From: Ypsolopha sequella
Lineage: Eukaryota; Arthropoda; Insecta; Lepidoptera; Ypsolophidae
Assembly: GCA_934047225.1 (NCBI GenBank)
Contig: OW203992.1
Coordinates: 6,685,501-6,749,500, forward strand
DNA: 64,000 bases
Direction: 5' to 3'
The position numbers and the translations under genes were made by a program. Positions 22,704 to 33,749 of the stretch are shown piece by piece. Each line of letters opens with the position of its first letter. Position 1 is the stretch's first letter. The notes beneath the pieces are model-generated. The model had not been told where the DNA came from, searched no databases, and saw only the letters and a list, made by a program, of their open reading frames with translations.

Positions 22704-24489
22704 ATCGACAATTTGAATTAGGATCTTAAAAATACACTATTAAAGAACTTAAATATACTCCACAGAAAAGGCTTAAAACTTTTTGTGATTAGATTTAACC
22801 CACTCAAAAGGATTTATCCCTTTTTACGGGAAATACTCATGACTATTACTAAGTTTAGATGTTTTTTTTATTACTGGACAAGCAAAGGCAATTTAACCCT
22901 GAGAAACTCTTAATCTCAAAAACTAAGCGGATTTTCATTGTCTATATTTACTGGTTCTATTAAGGAGGCATCAGTGCGTAGCAAATGTACCTTTTTTGAA
23001 CGTAATTTTAGAAAATGTCGTCGTTTTATCGAATTTTTGTTGCAATAAACGCTTGGGACTTTCTATTCACTTGTTTTGTAAAAGTTGTAACAAGTACCTG
23101 CATACTCTAGTATACCACGTGAAGTTGTTTCAGTAAAATTGTTTTAAATCAGAGGCTCACTAATATTATATATGCTCGTACTTATATATACATCTTATAT
23201 GTATTTATTATTATTTCGACTGAAATCCTCCACACCTATAGCGAGTGGAAATATATCTGAAGATTGATTTCTAATTAAAGTAATCTGTCATCGTATGATG
23301 GCGTGAATTTCATTTTCGCGAAAAAGGGAATAAATCCGTGGGCGACGCCGTAAACCTTTTTTTTCTTCTGTTAAAGCCAAGGGGTCACCTTGCTCAACTC
23401 CGCTTCGCTCGGCTCCCGAAAAAGTAGTAGGAACTTGAAATTTGAACGTTCCAATTTTCCAATTTTGAAGTTCCTTTTGTGACGTAGACTAAGAAAGTAT
23501 TTTTCGAAAATCAGCCCCTGAAGGGATGAAGACCTGTAGGGGAGTTTGTTTTTTTTTATATTTGTTTTTTGTGGTGGAAAATTAAACATTTCTCAAACGT
23601 CGTCGTGCCTTGTTTTGAAATATTAGAAAAGAGCACCAGAGGAAAAAGTGAAGGGACTTATTGGAGGTTGCTGTTGATGTCCCTGGTATCGCCACTGCTG
23701 GGGCCCCCTGGTTAATCCTGATGCCATGCACAGTTCACTACATGCACTAGTTAGTTGTTATTTATATTAATTACATTGTTTTATAGCGAGGTTTTAGACA
23801 TGTCGGGTAAGGATCAGTGAGTGAATGAATGAATCCCAAGGAATGATGGATTGACAGGGAAAGGGAATGAAATAGTTTGCGGTCCTTTTGTAAGTGGGAC
23901 ATATTTAAACTTACTGTAAAATGAATGGAAATAACAATAAAAATATGTAGTAATACACCAATAATACTAAAAAAATAATACACCTATAAATAAATATTAC
24001 TACTTACTTGAAAAAACCTTGAACATAAAATAAACGTTTGTACTACAAAGTAATGTGGATGACTACAAAATAATTGAAACGCTTGAAAATGATTGCTCTC
24101 CACAACAAAATTAATATTTCGAACAAAACAGGTTAGGTACGCTATGATAAACATAACACAGAACTCTTTCAAAAGCATATCTATCTATAAAAGCATATAT
24201 ACATCTATCAAAAGCATATTTGTTATGGGCCCTAAAATATATAATAAAATACTTACCTAATAGTTAGAAAGAATTGAGCATGAATGCATTTAAAAATAAA
24301 ATATTTGATTTCTTAATTACCAAATGTTACTATAAAATAAATAACATTTTAAATGAAAATTTAATTTAATTAAACACACCCAAATTTATGTGTAAAAAAG
24401 ACTAAAGCTCGTGTTTTGTATAATAATTATTTAAGCTACGTCATGCTATTTCTAATTTTGTCGCGTTTTAACCATGTTTAATTTGTAAA
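22704..24489. other. No recognisable gene
   Basis: AT-rich with short chance frames. The stretch near 23380-23600 (CTCCGCTTCGCTCGGCTCCC) is GC-richer and may be an old repeat. Confidence 0.4.
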
Positions 24490-24726
24490 GAGCGTTTTTC
24501 CTTATGTCAAATTTAGTGTTGATTATGATTCCTAGATGGCACTGTCATATTTTTTAGCAACAGAATCAAAGACAAAATCTGCACCGATTCCAAACAAATA
24601 AAAAACCACTTTGCCTTTTTAGATAAAATGTGTTTCATAGCACATTTTATTTTATGGTGACATGGACAGCGACATCTGGAGGAAAGCTAAGGACTAAGAA
24701 AAAAAAAAACAACGAGAAAAACGCTC
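24490..24726. mobile_element. MITE G, copy 1 (GAGCGTTTTTC ends)
   Basis: Left GAGCGTTTTTCCTTATGTCA, right inverse GAGAAAAACGCTC. It contains CTAGATGGCACTGTC and GGTGACATGGACAGCGACAT. The same order is found at 25017-25347. Confidence 0.8.
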
Positions 24727-24734
24727 ATTGTAAA

Positions 24735-24840
24735 TATTCATACGCCTTCTGGCAGACTGTAGCGTACTTAAAATTATTAGACCTACTGTATCACTTACTT
24801 TCATGAATAAACGAATTCTTATCTTATCTTATCTATTCGC
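24735..24840 (+). mobile_element. LINE/SINE 3' tail with (TTATC)n
   Basis: Sequence passes through AATAAACGAATTC into four TTATC-like repeats (24818-24838), a recurring short 3' tail of non-LTR elements. Too little remains to assign a family. Confidence 0.5.
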
Positions 24841-25016
24841 ACTATAATCAAACCTAATCAAACTAACAAAAACTTTTTTTTTTTATTTAACTTATTTTAC
24901 GGCTCTGGATACTAGTCCATTCAGCAAAAACGATATCTCTGGTATGGTTATCAAAATAAACAGATTCATCACGCTCAGCTATCGTTGGTAAGTCGGTTAT
25001 GTAGAATAAACAGAAT

Positions 25017-25347
25017 GAGCGTTTTTCCTTAAGTATGTCAAATTTAGTGTTAAATAAGATTCCTAGATGGCACTGTCGTATTCTTTATCAACAGAATGTT
25101 TATAAATATATTATATTTAACCTTTATGAGCTTTTTATTAATACTGTTATTAAAACAATTAAAAAAAATTATTATTACTCGATATATTTCGGCCCTCGGT
25201 ATGGGGCAAAATTTGCAACGATTCCAAACAAACGAAAAACCACTTTGACGTTGATTGCTACGAAACACATTTTATCTATGGTGACATGGACAGCGCCATC
25301 TGGAGGAAAGGTAAGAACTAAGAAAAAAAACAATGAGAAAAACGCTC
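25017..25347. mobile_element. MITE G, copy 2, with about 100 bp extra
   Basis: Same ends and order as 24490-24726, only 290 bp away. An AT-rich segment including CTCGATATATTTCGGCC is inserted between CAACAGAAT and the GATTCCAAACAAA block. The 111-codon frame crossing it is chance. Confidence 0.8.
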
Positions 25348-26490
25348 ATAAACACATACGGACTTCGTGACCGACCATTGAAGTGTCAAACTACCCTTAC
25401 TACCATATTAGATACCATGGTGATAGAAAGAGACGGCACTTGGAAATGAGTGAGAGAGAATGATATAATATAAGGTTTTTGGTTATTTTTGTGTACTTAT
25501 TAATTTTAAAGCTAAGCGTTTTAAAGCGGGAACCATTATTATTTATGTTCATTTATATGTATATCCCTTTTCAAATTACATAACCGAAGTCTTAACAATA
25601 TTTATATATTTTGTCAGTTGTCAGACGCTGAATCTTTGGGAGTAATTGTTTATAAATAATCGAAATCCAAACGTCCGAAGTCGCGGGCAATAACTGGTAT
25701 TATCAATATAAATGTACATAATAATATGAGATTTTCCAAGAATGTTATAAATAGGCTAGCTAACAAATACCATCACATGATTACACGTATCTACCTATGT
25801 ACCTACGTACCTAGTCAAACCGACAATTGCTTTTTCCCATTTCTTTTTATTTGTGATTAAGTTTTCGATTATTTTTTAATCCGAAATATTTTTTTTAATG
25901 ACGCCCTTAACATAAATCTTTAAAGTGTCATTGCAATGATATAATCAAAATAATATAATTGAAGAGCTTTACGTAAATCCTATAAAATGCCTTAAAGGTG
26001 AAACCGGTCAGGTGATCAAGTAATAAGTTAGTGCGATAGCAGAAGTGGTTTCCTATTCATTATGTATACCAAGATCCGCCAAGTGCCTACAAACAACGGA
26101 TCAACATTCTTACAAAAACGAAACAAAACGACACAGTACAATTCAAAACAAACAATTTCATTTCCAGCACTTTTCTTTTTATAGAGCTATCATTTTACAA
26201 GCACCGACACAAAACATTAAACCGAGTTGAGGATTCCAGTTTTTATTTGAAAAATTATCACCTATAACAGTTTTGCAACAAAGATAAAATTGCGATAATT
26301 AAGTTAATGCAATTATATCTCCATTGAAAACTACAAAGTACGCTCAAGTGACCACGTCAACCTTTTCAAGAGTTGTAAAAAAGGGGAATATATAAAAAAA
26401 GTTGTAAAGCAACATGGTTGTAGGTCTGCGACGTGGTTCGTGAAATGCCAACTGTCAGTGTGTCAAACAACATCCCTTCTTTGTTAAGAT
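25348..26490. other. No recognisable gene
   Basis: AT-rich; nothing identified. Confidence 0.4.
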
Positions 26491-26906
26491 ATATTTGACT
26501 TATCGATCTTTTATCTAAGGATTCCACCTATAAACAGTGTTTTAAGATTTATACTTTTGTCAAAAAAAAAATGTTTTCCACCCTCTTTTTTTTTGGTTTT
26601 CAAACGTTCGTTTCAAAAACGCGGTTAAGATACAACTTATTTTTTTTTTTATAAAATAGGCAATAGAAATATGAAGGGATGTTACCTAAATCCAATATTT
26701 TTTTCCCTACAAGATATTTCAATATTAGCTAAAAACACACTAATTTGTTGTTTCGCTGCGTGATCACTAGTATTACGCGTCTAAGAACAAGAGGCCAAAG
26801 AGCCAACATATAATCGCCTCTATGAAAAGCAAATAAGGTCTTTGCCATTAGACTTATTGTACTGGACGGGTAATAAAAAAGTTGCTAGTGTATGCCATCC
26901 TCTTAA
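26491..26906 (+). repeat. Repeat H, copy 1
   Basis: Contains GATCTTTTATCTAAGGATTC, TTTTCCACCCTC, TTGTTGTTTCGCTGCGTGAT, ATAATCGCCTCTAT and GGGTAATAAAAAAGTTGC. The same order and spacing recur at 28366-28770, and the last 110 bp at 36131-36240. Confidence 0.82.
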
Positions 26907-27179
26907 GATGGAAAATTTCGAAAAAATACCTTGTGTCCAAGCACTATAGACTTTATGTACATATGATACTGACATACTCGAAATTAATGACTCACTAAAA
27001 AGAACAATTTTAGTACGTCAATTTGCAAGATAAATAATAAAAAAGAAAACTAACAAATTAACTGTAAAACAATACAGATAACTGATACCACAGAACAATA
27101 TAGATGGAAACCACAGAAATGTATTCTGTGATGGACACAAACAACTACATAAAAAATTAGCGTTTAATTTTGTTATTAA

Positions 27180-27535
27180 GGTGGATGGTCCAAGGTAGTT
27201 TTTATAAAAAAACTTGTGTTGTACCAATAATGACGACAGAAGTATTATTACCTTTTTCCACACGTTCCATCAATTTTACACTCGCGGATATTCAGTTTTT
27301 CTTAAAAACAAAATGTTTTAACAGTCTAATTTTGCAATTTAAAACTTTCATACATTGGATTACAAAAATTAAATAACAAAATTAGTTTCTAAAAAAGTTT
27401 TTTTGTAAAAAAATTGATTATTCCCGGGTGTAAAGTTGATGGAACGTGTGGAAAAAGGTAACAAAATTAAATAATAATACTTCTGTCGTCGTTATTGATT
27501 CCCACAAGTTTGTACGAAAATTGCCTTGGACCACC
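27180..27535. mobile_element. TTAA-flanked foldback MITE (GGTGG...TCCAAGG ends)
   Basis: TTAA at 27176-27179 and 27536-27539. Arms of about 115 bp include GGTCCAAGG, ACGACAGAAGTATTATTA and CACACGTTCCATCAA in inverted order. A TTAA duplication suggests piggyBac-type movement (inference). Confidence 0.85.
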
Positions 27536-27655
27536 TTAAGCATCTATTATGACGACTCTAATGTTTTTCAATTTGATAAGTTGACCATTTAGGACAAATT
27601 TCGTTGTCATTTATAGGTTTGACCAACCTGGTCTTTTTGGTTTGACGAAGGTGGA

Positions 27656-27745
27656 ATAAGTCATCCTGAAAATAGCTACCCGAGTAGATAAACGATAACC
27701 AGTAAACAACAACTTCAAGAGCACCTCATTAAATCTACTTTTACC
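27656..27745 (+). repeat. Repeat K, uninterrupted copy
   Basis: AAGTCATCCTGAAAATAGCT...CGAGTAGATAAACGATAACC, then AGTAAACAACAACTTCAAGA. The same sequence at 33525-33745 is split by MITE J, so this copy is the empty-site reference. Confidence 0.78.
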
Positions 27746-28360
27746 AATTTACCATATTTTCTCCCTCCCAAATATGGCGGTGGTCTCACTTCCAACTATA
27801 ATAGCGTTGCGTGATTTTGGACACTAAATCGTGGACTATTGTTACCACCAGACTGCTCAACAACTATAGTCTGAACCTCTCCACCCCCTTAACACGTACT
27901 GAAATAGGACCAGCAATGGGCATAAGGGTTGAGTTTTACAGGTCAAGTTATAATGGTTAGTGGATTAATTTAGTAGGATTGATGTCTTGTTCACGATGTT
28001 ATTTGTGGCCGATAATGCGCTGCGTAGTTGATACTTGAATTGGATATTTGAGTTAAAACTAGTACCACAAATAATGTACCTTGAATTTTAAATTAGTTCT
28101 GTTGAATTGAGATATCTAGTCGAGCTACTGAAATTATGTATATTAATTTGTTTGCTTCAAATAAATATTTTCAACGGGGATTTATTTTAAGATTGCAATA
28201 TGTTTTTGTAGATATATTGTAATAGTTTGTAATTGTAATTGTTTGTCCCGATCCCATGGGAATTTTTTAAGACTGTACATGAGCTTAGAGCATGAACAAC
28301 ACCAGACTTTTGAGGATTCGTTTGAATAAATTCGAAGTGTCCTTGTACTGAAAAAAATAT
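27746..28360. other. No recognisable gene
   Basis: Nothing beyond a GATCCCATGGGAATTTT string (28251) that recurs inverted near 40105 (AATTCCCATGGGATC), a scrap of a shared repeat. Confidence 0.4.
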
Positions 28361-28365
28361 ATTTA

Positions 28366-28770
28366 TTATTGATCTTTTATCTAGGTATTCTACTTATGAA
28401 CAATGTATTAAAATGTATACTTTTGTTAAAAAAAATATGTTTTCCACCCTCCTTTTTTGGGTTTTCAAACGTTTTTTTCAAGAACGCAGTTAAGAAATCA
28501 ACTTGTTTTTTTTTTTCATAAAATAGGAAATAGAAATATGAAGAGATTACTTAAATCCAATATTTTTTTCCTATTTTATTTCAGTATTAGCTAAAAACAC
28601 ACCAATTTGTTGTTTCGCTGCGTGATCATTAGTATTACGCATCCAAGAAAAAGAGGCCATTGAGGCAACACATAATCGCCTCTATTAAAAGCAAGTAAGG
28701 TTTTTGCCATTGGACTCATTGTGCTGGACGGGTTATAAAAAAAGTTGCTAGGGTAGGCCATCTTCTTAAA
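28366..28770 (+). repeat. Repeat H, copy 2
   Basis: Colinear with 26491-26906 over about 400 bp, with scattered substitutions and short indels in the T-runs. It abuts the family D repeat at 28775. Confidence 0.82.
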
Positions 28771-28774
28771 ATCC

Positions 28775-29637
28775 TTTTTTAGGGTCCGTAGTCAATAACA
28801 AGGAACCCTTATAGTTTCGCCATGTCTGTCTGTCTGTCTGCTGCTTAGCTTAGAGACTATTAGTACTAGAAAGTTATAATTTGGCACGGGTATACATATT
28901 TATCATGCCGATAAAGTGGTACAGTAAAATTGTGAAAAAGATTTTTTTTAGGGTACACGTAAAGTGGGGATGATTTTTTTTTCTTGTTTATCCCCTATTG
29001 TGGGGTGTCGTTGGATAGGTAATTTAAAAATATTGGAGGTATGAGAAGATCATTTTTCGATCCAGGGTTTCGTTTGCAAAATATTAAGCTAAAAAGTCTT
29101 AATTTTCAAGTGTCTCCCCCCCCCCGCCCGCCCCCCAGCGAAACGGTTGTATTTGGAGATTTGAAAAAAATCACGGCAGTAGTACATATACTATGTATAC
29201 ATAACGAAATTAAAAGGAAAACTATCACAGCTAAGTAGGCTTTACAAGTTAACAAGTACAGGCCCTCTAAAAAGGCCGTTTTGCATGAATCACATTATGA
29301 TTCTGTTCTAATGCCGTCTCTTTTGCACGCGTGAAAAAACTCTGACTCTATCCTTCTTTCAAATCATTTTATGATTCACCCAAGTCGGCCTTTTTAGATC
29401 CCCTGATCGCGCCATACTTTTAGTCCCCTCTAAACACGGGGTGATTCGCATCAGCAGGAACAAAATGTATGGGCCGTTCTTGGGAAGAGCAACTTCCGAG
29501 CGTACTAGAAGTTTGGCACGATCTGTATTAGTCGACAAACTTATAAAATGTACTTGGAGAAGAAGTCCGCATATTGTGCAGGGCAGCCACGGAACCCTAC
29601 ACTGCGCGTGGCCAGACACGCACTTGGCCGGTTTTTA
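28775..29637 (+). mobile_element. Family D repeat, copy 3, with nested MITE J
   Basis: Begins CTTTTTTAGGGTCCGTAG with (GTCT)n at about 28823-28838. It ends CACGGAACCCTACACTGCGC, then CACTTGGCCGGTTTTT. It is interrupted at 29260-29404 by MITE J. Confidence 0.8.
29260..29404. mobile_element. MITE J, copy 1
   Basis: About 145 bp with inverted ends GGCCCTCTAAAAAGGCCG and CGGCCTTTTTAGATCCCC. It has the inner AATCATTTTATGATT hairpin and TTTTGCACGCGTGAAAAAAC. Other copies: 33569-33712 (opposite orientation) and 59358-59500. Confidence 0.88.
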
Positions 29638-29759
29638 ATGTTTACGTGATACAACTGTAGTCCAAATTTCGTGTTCTTAGGTTCAGCCGTTTGGCCTGGG
29701 TGTTTATAGATCTATCACATTTATTTAGTGTATTCTTTTATTTAAATAGATATGTCGTC

Positions 29760-30030
29760 TGCACATCGTAGATTTGGAGATATCATGATCTGCCTGGGCA
29801 GATCATATTTCTGTTAAAACTAGGAGGGTTAATCATCTACTAAATTTATTTACATGTAAACATAACACGCTCGTCGTCGCACCTATTTTTGACTTTTGGT
29901 GAAAGATTTTCGATTTCATACTTTACGATCTGCCCACGGCAGACATATCGCCCCCACGCAATTTGAACCTGCGGCTAACGGATCAGTGGTCGAAACGTTC
30001 GACCTCAGAACATTTAAATGTTCTGTGCGT
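29760..30030 (-). mobile_element. SINE fragment with small palindromes
   Basis: The plus strand shows AATTTGAACCTGCGGC (29960), the inverse of a B box, with tRNA-like spacing. It is preceded by CTGCCCACGGCAG and, at 29789-29806, the perfect hairpin GATCTGCCTGGGCAGATC. Probably a degraded minus-strand tRNA SINE. Confidence 0.5.
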
Positions 30031-30036
30031 TCGACC

Positions 30037-30369
30037 CACTAGATCAGGGTTTCTCAAACTAATAGCCCTATAAGGTATCCCAGTCAAACTCGAACCCCTT
30101 TAAAACAAACTTGCCAAAGAAGGATTTTTATTTAAATATAAAAGATAATACAGTTACAAAGTGATGTTGTTTATTAGTTATTGTGATAGGTGGGCTTGTT
30201 TCTTGTCGCAAATTGAGTCGATTTTCGGAGCAATTTTGCTCAATTTTCATGATATCTGCGCGAGCTAGAGTCAGCCGCCATAACGTAAATCTTGTCACGA
30301 ACCCCCTACGATCAACTGACGAACCCCTGGGGGTTCGCATAACCCATTTTGAGAAACCTTGCACTAGAT
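30037..30369. mobile_element. Second hAT-type MITE with 8-bp duplication
   Basis: Element 30045-30361 (317 bp) has ends CAGGGTTTCTCAAACT and the inverse TTTTGAGAAACCTTG. It is flanked by a perfect direct repeat, CACTAGAT (30037-30044, 30362-30369). It contains GAACCCCTGGGGGTTC. The duplication differs by one base from the one around the 10.1-kb element. Confidence 0.88.
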
Positions 30370-30920
30370 CAAACGACGTATAATATTAGTATCCACTTAA
30401 TTGTTTTTCATCGAATTCCTGTATAAACCTAATTATGCACATCTTTAAGTATCTTAAAGATATTAAGTTTAATAAATAGGTATTTATAACTATTTATATT
30501 TTTACACATGCAAAAGTATAAATTCACAATAATATGTCACATATATCGTAGGTATTTAAGATTTTTGATGTAACAATTCAATAAATCATCAAAAGTATTA
30601 CCTATTCTACAAACAACTGTACATAGAACACAGAGCAGTTTTCATTTCTATGCAACATTAGCAAACAAAATCAAAATCAAAACATTTGGCATATTAAACA
30701 AAACGTTAACTACGTTACAACAGCCATTAAGGGAAGGCAAGAAAAGCGTTTTCTTTAATTGTGTTCTTTGGTTTACAAACTAGTCACAGCTATTACGTAG
30801 TTAGCTTAACAGGTAAGCTGGGGTAAAGTTGGCACGCGATGATGTAGGCTACTTACACATAGTGTTGCCATTAATTCCTGACACGCCAGTTGCGGTTTGA
30901 TCTGTAGCCTAAGCATAAAA
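30370..30920. other. No recognisable gene
   Basis: AT-rich; nothing identified. Confidence 0.4.
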
Positions 30921-31054
30921 CATCTCCCTTTCGTTGAGTTTCAAACTACGTCAAAATCATATGGAATCTGGATAACCGCTCCAAGCGGAGAGTAGCGGAA
31001 CTAACAGCTACGTATGGCAGCTAATTTTAGTTTCAAACTCAACGAAAGGGAGAT
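30921..31054. repeat. Inverted repeat, 29-bp near-perfect arms
   Basis: CATCTCCCTTTCGTTGAGTT, then TCAAACTA, at 30921-30948 is mirrored by TAGTTTCAAACTCAACGAAA, then GGGAGAT, at 31028-31054. The spacer is about 80 bp with its own CCGCTCCAAGCGG hairpin. Confidence 0.78.
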
Positions 31055-31417
31055 ATTTTACTATATACTGTGTGCACAAAAAATTCCAACTACCTATGAA
31101 AAAACTTATTTTGAACAAAATCTTTTTTATACCTTTATACGCAGCTGTTATATTGAAAAAAAACATGTGTTTTTGTTACACTTAAACTATTTACTGAATG
31201 CAAATACCACACGCACTCATTGGCTCTATAAATCTGCCAATTCTGTAAACAATAGGAGTTGTTGCTTTACTGTAATGGGGTAATGTAGTATTTTGTGTCT
31301 AAATATGTTTTATCTGCGACTATCAAAAATATCGTATTTATTATATTTTCAACAAAAATTTCACGAAAAATGAGAAATGAACACTCGTTCATAAAATCCA
31401 AGGCGTGCGTGTGACGG

Positions 31418-31520
31418 TATTCCCTCTAGGGAACCAATCAGAAGCGAGAAAAGAGGGCGTCAAGGGCGAGGAGAGACGCCCTATTTAGGTACTCGTCGTC
31501 GGTTGTGATTGGTTCTCTAG
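31418..31520. repeat. Inverted repeat carrying opposed CCAAT boxes
   Basis: CTAGGGAACCAATCAGAAG and GTTGTGATTGGTTCTCTAGC face each other about 65 bp apart. GGGCGTC and GACGCCC sit between them. It could be a small MITE; a promoter is less likely since no gene follows. Confidence 0.5.
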
Positions 31521-32000
31521 CGGTGTTTTAATGCAACATTATAACATCGGTGTTATATAAGTAATACAAGTACAACAGTAAATAGTAATACAGGTTATAA
31601 TGTAATAATTTAATATTATAACATGGGTCAGACAATGTAGGTACTTATAAAACCGCTTTTGACGTTGTAATACCAAATTGTATTATGGAAGTAGATTAAA
31701 TAAATTTTAATACATTCACAAAGATCGATTTATTTTCAATACATTTTAATGTAACATTTCTTTCCGTGAAATACAGCATGATATTTCATTCCAGCAATTC
31801 CCTCAAATTAACGAAACATTCCCACTGCAGTTGATTACCAGTATGTATTCCGGACATGCAAAACAGTAATAAATAGAAGTTAGCAGTAAAATAACTTAAT
31901 GAGTAAACTTCCTGCGGGCTACAAATTGAATTTGTTAACTGTTGGTTAGTTTTGGTTATCAGACTGTTTTAGAGAATCGAAACATGCTATCCGCTATATA
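31521..32000. other. No recognisable gene
   Basis: AT-rich spacer. Confidence 0.4.
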
Positions 32001-32745
32001 AGGTGAAATTTAATCAACCGCCTAAATTCCTTTGGGAGGTTCAGTAGATGATAGACACTACTCATGTGAAGTTTCAGGTGGATTAGATAAAGTAATGGCA
32101 GGTCACGTGACGTCGAGAATCGTATTCATCCATCCCATCCATCAGCCTAGTTTGTCCACTGCAGGACATAAGCCTTTCCAGGACTTTGCCACTCCCGGCG
32201 GTCATCCTGGAATAATTGCCCATACTCACACATGCTGGGCAGGCGGGTTGGTGAGCGCGGTGCCGGAACCCTCGCACCAGTGACGCCGCTGCCCGTCACC
32301 AGTCTGTTCCATATAAGGCCCGGCTATTAGGGATGGGTATACCGCCATCCATCGGTCCCAGGCATGGTGGGCCTCCTGGTTTTTTGCCTGTGAGCTGTCC
32401 TCTTACTCTCCCCCGAATTACTTCGAGGGGGTCTCCAAGTAAGATACTGGTACTGGTACCTCCACAGTCGAGCCCGGCATCGGCTCTACCACCTAAATAG
32501 TATTAATGTGTCAAAAAAAATCGATTCATTTGTGTGAGTCGACACCGTGTCTTTTATATCTTTGGATTCATCGTGTAAAGTCCACTCACACAACTGAATC
32601 GAAATTTTACTCACACATTATTACGATTCTTGATGTCACGTGGTCTGTCATTACCTTGTCTAATCCACCTTAAACATCACATACGTAGTTTCTATCATCT
32701 ACTGAACCTCCCATAGAAATTCGGGCGGTTGAATAAATTTCACCT
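32001..32745. mobile_element. Foldback MITE L split by a short retroelement
   Basis: Arms of about 190 bp when the insert is ignored: AGGTGAAATTTAATCAACCG, GGGAGGTTCAGTAGATGATA and GGTGGATTAGA on the left. The inverse, in reverse order, ends GGTTGAATAAATTTCACCT on the right. The insert at 32130-32499 interrupts the left arm inside GTATTAAT. Confidence 0.87.
32130..32499 (-). mobile_element. Short retroelement sharing an RTE 3' end (long copy)
   Basis: Flanked by GTATTCAT (32122-32129) and GTATTAAT (32500-32507), the duplicated target. On the minus strand it begins TAGGTGGTAGAGCCGATGCC and passes AATTCGGGGGAGAGTAAGAG. It ends CTTATGTCCTGCAGTGGACA and a (GGAT)n-like tail. A 5'-truncated copy is at 40375-40664. 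It has no coding frame of its own; 64- and 83-codon frames across it are chance. Confidence 0.85.
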
Positions 32746-32747
32746 CG

Positions 32748-32982
32748 TATAAGGTGGTTTTGATTGATATAGCCACATTCAGACTAGAGACTTTGTAAAT
32801 GATCAGTAACAAGGTTCAATTACCGTTTTTGTAATAAAAACGCAAAATAAAATGATTTTAAAATTTTATTTTAATAATATTATTTACAAATAATACTTTT
32901 CGTATTTAAAAAAAAGGTTGGTCCTATACAACTTAACGACTCTCCAGTATGAATTTATCTATATCATCAAAGTCACCTTGTA
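32748..32982. mobile_element. Foldback MITE family B, copy next to MITE L
   Basis: Left TATAAGGTGGTTTTGATTGA, right TCCAGTATGAATTTATC...ATCATCAAAGTCACCTTGTA. Diverged. It starts within 2 bp of the end of MITE L. Confidence 0.65.
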
Positions 32983-33524
32983 ATTTAAGGAAGGAAAAAT
33001 ATAAGCAAAAGATGGCAAACAATAAAATAGCGAAATAAGAGTCTATGTGAAATTATTACAGAGAGGTGATCGTTTTATTAATACGAGTATAATGATCTCG
33101 TACCACACATCTAAAATTTTAACCTGAAGCTTGAGAATATTCTTTACAAATGAGACCTTAACGCACAGTAACAAAAGTTAAATTACTTTTACTATATAAG
33201 ATTTGCAGCGCGGGAGTCATTATGGGCACACATATTTTTTAATCATAAGTTTTTATTTTTACTGTAATAGATAAGATACTAGTAAAATTATCTTTGACAT
33301 ATATATAAATCTTAACATATAATAAAATAAAGTACCTATATCTACAAATATTTATGATTCACCCGATATCTTATACATTACATACTTACGCCGATATTAC
33401 ACTATCAGTTTTCTTTGATCAATGTTTTGTTTTTAAATTTGACGTCAAAATGTTTAATGTAAATTTTGTATGAAAAGGGATCCCTTATTACGGCATGTTG
33501 TAATAATGGATCAGTTTCCATAGT

Positions 33525-33745
33525 ATAAGTCATCGTGAAAATACCTACACGAGTAGATAAACGATAACGGGGATCTAAAAAGGCCGTCTTGGGTGAATCA
33601 TAAAATGATTTGAAAGTAGGACAGAGTCAGAGTTTTTTCACGTGTGCAAAAGAGACGGCATTAGAATAGAATCATAATATGATTCATGCAGAACGGCCTT
33701 TTTTGAGGACCTGTAAACAACAACTTCAAGAGCACCTCATTTGAT
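33525..33745. repeat. Repeat K split by MITE J
   Basis: TAAGTCATCGTGAAAATACC...GAGTAGATAAACGATAAC continues after the insert as TGTAAACAACAACTTCAAGA, then GCACCTCAT. Compare 27656-27745. Confidence 0.82.
33569..33712 (-). mobile_element. MITE J, copy 2, inside repeat K
   Basis: GGGGATCTAAAAAGGCCG...TTCACGTGTGCAAAAGAGAC...CGGCCTTTTTTGAGGACC, the inverse of copies at 29260 and 59358. Confidence 0.88.
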
Positions 33746-33749
33746 GAAG

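Noticed and set aside
25035..25370. 111-codon plus-strand frame
   Set aside because: It lies across a MITE and is lysine/asparagine/isoleucine-rich, as expected from AT-rich DNA.
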